Assembly (NCBI GenBank): GCA_945861315.1
Contig: CAMAUB010000100.1
Coordinates: 1 to 5,573 of the forward strand
Length of the DNA stretch: 5,573 nucleotides
Reading direction: 5' to 3'
From: Chlamydia trachomatis
GTDB taxonomy: Bacteria > Chlamydiota > Chlamydiia > Chlamydiales > JAAKFR01
Below the pieces are notes generated by a model. That model was given only the letters and a program-made list of their open reading frames with translations. It was not told where the DNA came from and searched no databases. The position numbers and the translations under genes were made by a program. Shown here one piece after another: positions 1 through 5,539 of the stretch (positions within the stretch are counted from its first letter, which is position 1; every line of letters starts with the position of its first letter).

Positions 1-1
1 C

Positions 2-214
2 ATCATCTCATGGGCCGAAGTTGCAAGAGCGCTACGCCTGCTCAACATCCCAATCATGATCTGGTTTATCATATCCCTTTTTGTTCTCGAAGGAGCCACA
101 CTTGCTGCAATCATTCATGGTTGTATCATCGGTGGTATTGTGATCATTCTTTCCATTTGGAAGGGACGACGCATTAAAGAGAAATATGGAACCTGGCAGC
201 GCTTAATCTTCTGA
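2..214 (+). CDS. C-terminal part of a small membrane protein, SPW-repeat-like (5' end outside window)
   Basis: An open frame enters from the left edge and ends with TGA at 212-214, giving the last 70 residues of a protein. About 40 of these form two hydrophobic segments, roughly residues 17-31 (IMIWFIISLFVLEG) and 34-52, followed by a basic, hydrophilic tail, KGRRIKEKYGTWQRLIF. The pattern 'LNIPIMIWFIIS..VL', a second helix, then 'G.IKEKYG.W...I' resembles SPW-repeat membrane proteins. These are sometimes fused to DoxX or vitamin K epoxide reductase domains. That match is from memory and is not decisive. The function cannot be told from this fragment. The codons look like ordinary coding sequence and the last residues are a natural-looking terminus, so it is probably an intact gene cut by the window edge. 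Confidence 0.55.
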   Translation: MISWAEVARALRLLNIPIMIWFIISLFVLEGATLAAIIHGCIIGGIVIILSIWKGRRIKEKYGTWQRLIF

Positions 215-353
215 TTTCAGGTACGATTCTCGCATCGCAGAATGCAGCCGCAAAGATCGTAACCGTAACCGCTTGCGTATGTATAACCGATTTTAAATTT
301 TCTTTATGAATAATTGGTTAACTATTCTAGGCCAAGAGAGTTATTGATACGCG

Positions 354-381
354 TTGTTTCATGGAATTTCGGTGCTATAAA
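354..381 (+). promoter_or_regulatory. possible sigma70-type promoter before the AAA/DUF4143 remnant
   Basis: TTGTTT at 354-359 could be a weak -35 element (3 of 6 consensus bases). TATAAA at 376-381 is a good -10 (5 of 6). The spacer is 16 bases. Transcription would start near 388, about 30 bases before the ATG at 419. The -10 lies exactly in the loop of the inverted repeat at 362-393, which fits a regulated promoter. The rest of the 215-418 spacer shows no gene and no T-tailed hairpin. It has only a weak 5-bp inverted repeat (ATTCT 226-230 / AGAAT 239-243) and a short tandem CGTAAC. This is inferred from sequence only. Confidence 0.3.
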
Positions 382-393
382 CTCGAATTTCCA
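362..393. repeat. 10-bp inverted repeat flanking the putative -10 element
   Basis: The left arm TGGAATTTCG (362-371) and right arm CGAATTTCCA (384-393) are inverted complements at 9 of 10 positions, with a 12-base interval between them. The centre of symmetry is 377/378, inside TATAAA. The predicted start of transcription falls inside or after the right arm, so an RNA hairpin is unlikely. A DNA-level operator for a dimeric repressor is the more natural reading. The same words also form a direct repeat, GAATTTC at 364-370 and 385-391, spaced 21 bp, or two helical turns. Confidence 0.4.
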
Positions 394-418
394 GGAAAAT
401 AGAGTCTAAAGAAACAAT

Positions 419-1239
419 ATGACGGAGCCTGACGTGAGTCTTATCAAGAGATCTTTACAAGAGAAGCTATCTCGAATTCTAAAAAGAGAGAAAAGTGTTT
501 TATTATATGGATCTCTACCTGCTATTTACCTTGAGAGCAACTCTCTTATTCGTGAAGAAGAACTCGATTCCTATGTAGATTTATATCTCGAAGATGAAGT
601 GCGAGCTGAGGCTCTTGTGCGTGATATTGGGGCGTTCGAACATTTTCTTCAGCTTGCCGCTATTGAGTCAGGCAATATTGTTAACTTTGACAAAATTTCC
701 CAAGATGTGGGCATTGCACGAACTACAATATCAGCCTACTATCAGATTTTAGAAGACTGCTTAATTGCTGAGCGTATTGAACCTTATACTACAAGTAAAA
801 CCCGCAAGAAGCTAACCAAATCTCCCAAATATCTGTATATCTGTTATTTGATTTGGGGCTACGTCGGCTTGCCGCTAAGGAACAACCTACCTTACCTCAG
901 AAGTATTTAGGCACTCTTTTTGAGCATTTTATTGGGCTAGAGTTAATTCGTTGGGCACGCTTACAAGATATAAAGCCTACTGTACATTTCTGGAGAGATT
1001 CTTCGGGGCCTGAGGTTGATTGGCTGCTTAGCCGTAATAATGATTTGCTCCCTATCGAAGTGAAGTGGACTGAGGCTCCCTCTTATAGAGATGTCAAGCA
1101 TCTTGAACTCTTTTTAAGTGAATATCCCTCAGCAACGCAAGCTTATGTTGTGTGCCGCGTATCGCAGCCCCAAATGCTCTCAAAAAAGATCGAAGCCATT
1201 TCTTGGATGGATTTGATAAATAAACTAAACAAGTGGTAA
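419..1239 (+). pseudogene. decayed AAA-family ATPase with DUF4143 domain (core deleted and frameshifted)
   Basis: Two reading frames together spell the C-terminal half of an 'ATP-binding protein, DUF4143'. The first, from ATG 419, stops at TAG 908-910; the second continues in another frame to TAA 1237-1239. The family sequence is recognisable: GSLPAIYLES, then EELDSYVDLYLEDEVRAEAL, then the helix-turn-helix-like stretch around DVGIARTTISAYYQILED, then SPKY..FDLGLRR. The second frame supplies the PD-(D/E)XK-like C-terminal block, with PEVDWLL and LLPIEVKW.

The N-terminal ATPase (Walker A and B, roughly 150 or more residues) is absent. The first ~27 residues, KRSLQEKLSRILKREKSVLL, look like the helix and strand that normally precede Walker A. 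They run straight into YGSLP, so an internal in-frame deletion is likely. The frameshift lies at the 8-bp duplication 829-844. Members of this family are often accessory genes. The product here is almost certainly inactive. A fragment from TTG 853 could still be made, but nothing argues for it. Confidence 0.85.
829..844. repeat. exact 8-bp tandem duplication that causes the frameshift
   Basis: ATATCTGT occurs twice back to back (829-836 and 837-844). Removing one copy restores a single frame that reads SPKYLLFDLGLRR. This has the residue spacing usual for this place in DUF4143 proteins (K, four residues, then FD/D.G). With both copies present, the frame runs into the stop at 908-910. The duplication is a direct sequence observation. 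That it is the causal lesion is a strong inference. Confidence 0.85.
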
Positions 1240-1251
1240 AGTTCATCATGT

Positions 1252-2976
1252 ATGCAATCCAAAGAAAGATCTAAAAGCAATCAACTCATAAAAGAGTTCA
1301 CTCCGAAATTTTGGATTTGTCTTAAAAATAAATATACGCTCTCTTTATTTCGGCACGATCTGGTTGCTGGAATAACTGTTGGGGTTGTAGCCCTACCGCT
1401 TGCAATGGCTTTTGCTATTGCATCGGGCCTCCCTCCAGTCAGTGGATTATATACCGCTATTATTGCCGGTTTGATTTTTTCGCTTCTAGGTGGAAGTTAT
1501 TCACAAATAGGAGGACCCACAGGTGCTTTTGTTGTCATCATCTACACCGTTATGCAAAACCATGGCTATTCTGGATTAGTCATAGCAACGTTGATTGCAG
1601 GGTGTATTTTATTGATAGTCGCTTTTTGTCGCCTTGGAAATTTGATTAAATACATACCCTATCCATTAGTCATTGGTTTTACCTCAGGCATTGCTGTTAT
1701 TATTTTCTCATCTCAAATCAAAGACTTTTTCGGTCTTCGAATTGATAACCTTCCCGCGGACTTTATCTCTAAATGGATTGTGATTGTGACCTCATTTTCT
1801 ACATGGGATCCACTCACTTTTGCTGTTGCTTTTGGCTCACTACTCGTGATTGTATTAGTTCGCCGCTTTTGTCCTGTTTTACCCTGGGGAATCACTGCAA
1901 TTGTCATTGCGGGCTTTCTTTCATGGATTTTGCAGCTGCCAGTTGATACCATTGCCTCTCGCTATGGAGAGATTCCTCGCGGTTTTCCTGCATTTTCAAT
2001 ATCACATTTTTCTATTTCTTTTGATAAATGGCATAGTTTAATCCCAGAAGCTCTAACAATTGCATTTCTAGCTGGTATTGAGTCTCTTCTTTCTGCAGTT
2101 GTTGCAGATGGAATGACCGGTCGTCAACATAAATCAAATTGTGAGCTCATGGCTACAGGTGTTGCAAATATTGCATCAGTTTTATTTAGCGGCATTCCTG
2201 CAACAGGAGCCATAGCCAGGACAGCAACGAGTATTAAAACAGGTTCGAAAACGCCTTTTGCAGGTATTTTTCACGCTTTAACGTTGGTCTTAATCATTGT
2301 AGCCTTTTCCCCCGCTGTGAGCCAAATACCACTTGCAGCACTTTCTGCAGTTCTGATCACGGTTGCTTGGAATATGAGTGATATCCCTCATTTTCGACAT
2401 CTATTTAAGTCACCTCCCTGTGATATTGTGATATTATTGGTTAGCTTTTTTCTAACTATATTAGTGGATTTGACCGTTGCTGTCGGGGTTGGGATGGTTT
2501 TATCTGCATTTTTGTTTGTCAAACGCGTAGGTGATGTATCAAATATCGCCCCTCTTTATTTCAAGGAAGAGGAAGAAGCTGAAAATGAAAAGTTTAACAA
2601 AGAATCCTTTGAACAAAGTGCGATTCCAGCGGGGATTGATATTTATGAAGTCACAGGCCCTTTTTTCTTTGGATTAGCTGATAGTTTAAAAAGTATTCTC
2701 TCGCAGCTGGAATTTCACCCTAAAGTCTTCATTTTGCGTATGCGAAAAGTTCCTGTAATAGATGCAACTGGAATGCACGCTTTGAGAGAGTTTTTTTATA
2801 AATGTCAACGTGCCAAAACAACACTAATTCTCTCTGGGATCAATAAAAAAGTGTTAGACTCTTTAAGAAAATTCGGACTAACAGAGCTCATCCAAGATGA
2901 GAAGATATTTCCGCATATTGATGGTGCTTTGAAAAAAGCAATTGAACTGACAAAAGATCACTCCCATGTTCCTTGA
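1252..2976 (+). CDS. SulP/SLC26-family anion transporter with STAS domain
   Basis: The 574-residue protein has the usual length and order of bacterial SulP transporters. A cytoplasmic N-terminus of about 35 residues is followed by a membrane domain of residues ~36-425. The family signature DLVAGITVGVVALPLAMAF starts at 36, QIGGPTGAF at 85-93, and AFLAGIESLLSA (Glu277) at 271-282. SGIPATGAIARTA is at 313-325. An acidic linker (436-450, with EEEEAENE) leads to a STAS domain, ~462-565, with the typical VIDATGMHAL (Asp504-Ala-Thr506-Gly507).

Family members carry sulfate, bicarbonate or dicarboxylates, usually by symport or exchange across the inner membrane. The substrate cannot be read from sequence. 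The ATG lies 12 bases after the stop of the pseudogene, there is no good Shine-Dalgarno, and no alternative start exists between that stop and 1252. Its own promoter is not evident. The next gene overlaps its end by 11 bases, so the two are probably cotranscribed. Confidence 0.93.
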   Translation: MQSKERSKSNQLIKEFTPKFWICLKNKYTLSLFRHDLVAGITVGVVALPLAMAFAIASGLPPVSGLYTAIIAGLIFSLLGGSYSQIGGPTGAFVVIIYTVMQNHGYSGLVIATLIAGCILLIVAFCRLGNLIKYIPYPLVIGFTSGIAVIIFSSQIKDFFGLRIDNLPADFISKWIVIVTSFSTWDPLTFAVAFGSLLVIVLVRRFCPVLPWGITAIVIAGFLSWILQLPVDTIASRYGEIPRGFPAFSISHFSISFDKWHSLIPEALTIAFLAGIESLLSAVVADGMTGRQHKSNCELMATGVANIASVLFSGIPATGAIARTATSIKTGSKTPFAGIFHALTLVLIIVAFSPAVSQIPLAALSAVLITVAWNMSDIPHFRHLFKSPPCDIVILLVSFFLTILVDLTVAVGVGMVLSAFLFVKRVGDVSNIAPLYFKEEEEAENEKFNKESFEQSAIPAGIDIYEVTGPFFFGLADSLKSILSQLEFHPKVFILRMRKVPVIDATGMHALREFFYKCQRAKTTLILSGINKKVLDSLRKFGLTELIQDEKIFPHIDGALKKAIELTKDHSHVP

Positions 2977-3607
2977 TAAAGAAGATTCGATTCTTTTTTT
3001 GGATAATCATCTTCTAGTTGTAAACAAGCCTGCTGGTATGCTGACGCAACCCGATCAAAGTGGGGATGAGAGTCTAGAAGATTTTGCCAAGCAGTGGATC
3101 AAACAGAAGTTTCAAAAACCGGGCGCTGTCTTTTTGCATGCCATCCACCGTTTAGATAAAGTGGCAAGCGGCCTTGTTCTTTTTGCTAGAACCAGCAAGG
3201 CGCTTTCTCGTCTCAATATCGAATCGCGCAACCAGAAAATTGATAGAACCTATCAGATTGAGGTTGAAGGAATTATAAAAAAGCAAGAGGGGATGCTTGA
3301 GCACTATCTTATTCACGGAGATCACATCGCAATTATAGGTCAAAAAACCGATGCCGAAGCTAAACTAGCGCGCCTATTTTTCAAGTTGCTGCGTACAACC
3401 TCAAATTCAACACTCATCGAAGTGAAGCTAGAGACTGGGCGCTATCATCAAATACGGGCACAATTTGCAGCGATTGGGCATCCGATCGTGGGTGATCGTC
3501 GCTATGGAAGTCGACAGGGGGATGGCTCAAAAATAGCCCTCTGCTGTACGACACTCTGCTTTAAACACCCCATCACACATGAAGAGATATTAAATTCTGT
3601 CTTGTAA
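2966..3607 (+). CDS. RluA-family RNA pseudouridine synthase (short, no S4 domain)
   Basis: This 213-residue protein isomerises specific uridines in rRNA or tRNA to pseudouridine. The landmarks of the RluA family are in order: LLVVNKPAGMLTQP (16-29), the catalytic motif HRLDKVASGLVLF (61-73; nucleophile Asp64), RTYQIEVEG (94-102), and LETGRYHQIRAQFAAIGHPIVGDRRYG (155-181, split here as ETGRYHQIRAQ and GHPIVGDRRYG).

There is no N-terminal S4 domain, so it belongs with the short RluA/TruC-like members rather than RluC/RluD. The target uridine is not predictable. The usual Thr of HRLD..TSG is Ala67, a conservative oddity. The C-terminus (HPITHEEILNSVL) stops a few residues sooner than I would expect.

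It has no clear ribosome site, and its ATG lies 11 bases inside the SulP gene, which fits translational coupling. Its 3' end overlaps the convergent tgt gene by 18 bases. Confidence 0.9.
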   Translation: MFLDKEDSILFLDNHLLVVNKPAGMLTQPDQSGDESLEDFAKQWIKQKFQKPGAVFLHAIHRLDKVASGLVLFARTSKALSRLNIESRNQKIDRTYQIEVEGIIKKQEGMLEHYLIHGDHIAIIGQKTDAEAKLARLFFKLLRTTSNSTLIEVKLETGRYHQIRAQFAAIGHPIVGDRRYGSRQGDGSKIALCCTTLCFKHPITHEEILNSVL

Positions 3608-4714
3608 AATAAGCTCGCGATAAGTTGCCATCTGCTTCACCATAAAGTGGAGATTATGCACTGTGGCAAGTAGCAAAGCTGTTACCTCGCGCGCTTTGAA
3701 AAGATGGTGGAGGTAGGCAACGCTGTAGTGTTGGCATGTATGGCAGGTGCATCCTTTTTCGATGGGAAAGAAGGTGCGGCGATGTTTTGTTTGTTCAATT
3801 TTTAGCCCTCCCTCTTCAGTAAGAAGTAAGCCATGGCGCGCTGCGCGTGTTGGGTAGGAACTATCGAAGGTGTCAATGCCAAGGGGCACAAGCTCTTTAA
3901 GGGAGGCTAGATCACCAATGCCAAGCAGGTGGTTTGGTTTGTCATTGGGCAGTAGTGGACGAGTATAGGCGATGAGATCGCGTAGCTCTTGTTTATTTTT
4001 TCCAACCGATCCTCCAATTGCAAATCCATCAAAGTTCTCTTTGGTAAGAGTTTCGCATGAGAGTTTTCGCAGATCTGGATCGATGCCACCATGAATGACA
4101 GCATACATAGCTTGGTTATTAGGTGCTTTGAGATGGGTTTGAAGAGAGCGCATCTCCCACCTATGTGTGCGAGCTAGCGATTTTTTCAGATCGTCTTGAC
4201 CAATATGGTAGGGGGGAAGCTCATCAAGGGGGATGATGATGTCTGCGCCTAGATCTTTTTGGGCCCAAACAGAGCTCTCAGGGGTGAGTAGTACTTTTTT
4301 TCCGTCACGGTAAGAGCGGAAGAGCACTCCCTCTTCATCGATTTTTAAAACAGATCCATCTCCACTTTTTTTTCCGCAAGATTTGAGCTCATTGTGGACA
4401 GAACCGTAAGCTAGTGAGAAGACTTGAAAACCTCCGGAATCTGTAATAAGGGGGAGTTTTCTGTTGATAAATGAGTGGAGGCCGCCAGCTTCACGCACAA
4501 TTTCTGTACCAGGTTGAAGCAGCAGATGGTAGGTGTTGCAAAACATGAGTTCAAGGCCGATAGAGTCAACAAGGTCGTTACCCATCGCCTTGAGCGTTCC
4601 ATTAGTGCCAACAGCAACAAAGCTTGGAGTGTTGATCACACCGTGTGGGGTGTGGATTTTCCCAACGCGTGCTTGCGATTTTTTAGAGGTATGGATGATT
4701 TCAAACCTGAACAT
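3590..4714 (-). CDS. tgt: tRNA-guanine transglycosylase, probably queuine-specific
   Basis: The enzyme (374 residues) exchanges guanine-34 of tRNAs with GUN anticodons for a 7-deazaguanine base, as part of queuosine modification. The catalytic parts are intact: TDSGGFQVFS with Asp92 (general acid/base), GIDTFD with Asp284 (nucleophile), and the zinc site Cys322, Cys324, Cys327 and His353 (CTCHTC...TVHN).

The base pocket differs from preQ1-using enzymes such as those of E. coli and Zymomonas. The 'DEC' cysteine is Leu (DEL, 164-166), the Gln of 'QGS/QGG' is His208, and the loop GGLAVGE is one residue shorter, reading GGSVGK (234-239). About 18 extra residues sit between FQVFSL and EEGVLFRS (~102-120). 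The C-terminal tail is ~20 residues shorter than in E. coli.

I chose ATG 4714 because the protein then begins like the family (MFRFEI) and a GGAG sits 5 bases upstream. Longer in-frame starts run through yhhQ. The start overlaps the yhhQ stop by 14 bases, so coupled translation is likely. Confidence 0.95.
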   Translation of the reverse strand: MFRFEIIHTSKKSQARVGKIHTPHGVINTPSFVAVGTNGTLKAMGNDLVDSIGLELMFCNTYHLLLQPGTEIVREAGGLHSFINRKLPLITDSGGFQVFSLAYGSVHNELKSCGKKSGDGSVLKIDEEGVLFRSYRDGKKVLLTPESSVWAQKDLGADIIIPLDELPPYHIGQDDLKKSLARTHRWEMRSLQTHLKAPNNQAMYAVIHGGIDPDLRKLSCETLTKENFDGFAIGGSVGKNKQELRDLIAYTRPLLPNDKPNHLLGIGDLASLKELVPLGIDTFDSSYPTRAARHGLLLTEEGGLKIEQTKHRRTFFPIEKGCTCHTCQHYSVAYLHHLFKAREVTALLLATVHNLHFMVKQMATYRELILQDRI

Positions 4715-5411
4715 GCATTCTCCGCGATAGATCAAGAAAGGGGAGAGAGAGTGCAATGACAAGGAGTTTGGCAAGGAAGCTGAAGAGGATAATATGCCAA
4801 ATTGAATCAACTAGGCCTGCTAAGCCTAAAAAAGAAAAGAGTACTGTGTCAATTCCCTCTGAGAGCAGCAGGGAGATGCTTGTTCTGATTGCGAGATGAT
4901 TTTTGCCAAGTTTTTTGCGCAAGTAGGAAAAGAAGCGAATGTCTAGCAATTGCACAGCTAGAAATGAGATCAGTGAAGCGAAGATAATGCGTATTTGTGG
5001 CTTTAAAAGGGCATTATAGGTGGAGTGCATGGTATCTGCTTGGTTGGGATAGTAGAGCAGATGGATTTGGGAGAGGAAAAGAAAAGTTATAGCCGTGAGA
5101 AAACCTATCCATACCATTGTGCGAGCTGCGCTTTTGCCAAAAAATTCTTGAATTAAATTCAGCCCTAAGAGGTACCCGACAGCCAAGGCATCACTACAGG
5201 TAATATTCAATCCGAAAAGATTGATTTGTTTGAGGACAAACAGATTCATCAAAACGGCAAGCAGGGCTAAGTAGGCAATCAAAAATTGTTTACCAAGTTT
5301 AAGGCATAAAAGAGTGATTAAGGTGACAATACATGTGTGAAGAGAGAGAATAAAGAAGTTATAGTAGTGCATATGGGCGATTAGTATGCCAGAAGATAAG
5401 AAAACTCTCAT
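4701..5411 (-). CDS. yhhQ: YhhQ-family queuosine-precursor transporter
   Basis: This 236-residue membrane protein belongs to the YhhQ (COG1738, DUF165) family, inner-membrane importers of 7-deazaguanine bases such as preQ0, preQ1 or queuine. The sequence shows about six to seven hydrophobic segments (approximately 18-38, 43-62, 74-90, 97-118, 140-157, 175-197 and 204-226). It also has polar or charged residues inside the membrane part that fit the family: NLIQEFFGKSAAR (85-97), QLLDIRFFSYLRK (154-166), and SEGIDTVLFSF (184-194).

Its overlap with tgt is itself strong evidence of role. The start is uncertain. ATG 5411 has no ribosome site. ATG 5372 (Met14) would give 223 residues and lies just before the first helix, also without a good site. 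A strong Shine-Dalgarno with ATG exists further upstream (5476), but in a frame that needs a one-base shift. No preQ1 riboswitch was recognised in the leader. Confidence 0.88.
   Translation of the reverse strand: MRVFLSSGILIAHMHYYNFFILSLHTCIVTLITLLCLKLGKQFLIAYLALLAVLMNLFVLKQINLFGLNITCSDALAVGYLLGLNLIQEFFGKSAARTMVWIGFLTAITFLFLSQIHLLYYPNQADTMHSTYNALLKPQIRIIFASLISFLAVQLLDIRFFSYLRKKLGKNHLAIRTSISLLLSEGIDTVLFSFLGLAGLVDSIWHIILFSFLAKLLVIALSLPFLDLSRRMHVQV
4720..4723 (-). promoter_or_regulatory. Shine-Dalgarno GGAG that fixes the tgt start
   Basis: On the minus strand GGAG is followed by 5 bases and then ATG at 4714. It lies inside the last codons of yhhQ. This is the only well-spaced ribosome site near the N-terminus of tgt. 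It supports the 374-residue start over the 406-residue open frame that begins at 4810. Confidence 0.7.
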
Positions 5412-5442
5412 TATGAAATTTGGAGAAAAAAATGCGTAAGGT

Positions 5443-5526
5443 GAGTTCTCTAATCGCGCCTTTTTTGGCTACTCATTTGTATTACTCCTGAAAAATATAT
5501 TTTTTGAGTCATTCCAGAGTTCTCTA
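5443..5526. repeat. two copies of GAGTTCTCTA and an AT palindrome in the divergent spacer
   Basis: GAGTTCTCTA occurs at 5443-5452 and again at 5517-5526, in the same orientation and 74 bp apart. The core of each is itself near-symmetrical (GAG-TT-CTC; the second reads AGAG-TT-CTCT, 5516-5525). Between them lies a perfect 14-bp palindrome, AAAAATATATTTTT (5491-5504). Such an arrangement could be paired operator half-sites around an AT-rich promoter region serving divergent genes. No convincing -35/-10 pair was found on either strand. The whole 5412-5539 stretch otherwise holds no recognised gene. Confidence 0.35.
5450..5476 (-). other. leader mini-ORF or slipped true start of yhhQ
   Basis: On the minus strand AGGAG (5485-5489) is followed, 8 bases on, by ATG 5476. 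This is the best ribosome site near yhhQ. The frame codes MSSQKRRD and stops at TAG (5450-5452). It contains an A6 run (T6 on the plus strand, 5461-5466). One extra A would carry the frame on through KKARLENSPYAFF into the yhhQ frame without a stop, adding 22 residues before Met1. It may be a leader peptide, a poly-A slippage site, an assembly error or a decaying start. I cannot choose among these from the sequence. Confidence 0.3.
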
Positions 5527-5539
5527 CGGAGTCTTTTTG

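Noticed and set aside
226..243. Hairpin ATTCT-N8-AGAAT as a terminator after the first gene
   Set aside because: The stem has only 5 bp and no T run follows, so it is not convincing.
302..350. Short frame MNNWLTILGQESY from ATG 306
   Set aside because: Thirteen codons with no ribosome site and no resemblance to anything known; likely chance.
853..1239. Independent gene starting at TTG 853
   Set aside because: It is the continuation of the DUF4143 protein after the frameshift. There is no ribosome site, and its first residues (GLRRLAA) belong mid-domain.
1713..1952. Minus-strand open frame inside the SulP gene
   Set aside because: It is fully within a well-conserved SulP coding region and has no family features.
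3152..3343. Minus-strand open frame inside the pseudouridine synthase gene
   Set aside because: It overlaps the catalytic region of the synthase on the other strand and looks random.
4475..4759. Plus-strand open frames of 94 and 65 residues opposite tgt
   Set aside because: They are antisense shadows of tgt with no recognisable domain and no ribosome site.
4715..4810. N-terminal extension of tgt giving 406 residues
   Set aside because: The added 32 residues lie in the coding part of yhhQ, do not resemble Tgt, and a good GGAG fits the Met at 4714 instead.
5412..5500. preQ1 riboswitch ahead of yhhQ
   Set aside because: No C-rich loop, stem and A-rich tail arrangement ending at a ribosome site could be found on the minus strand.
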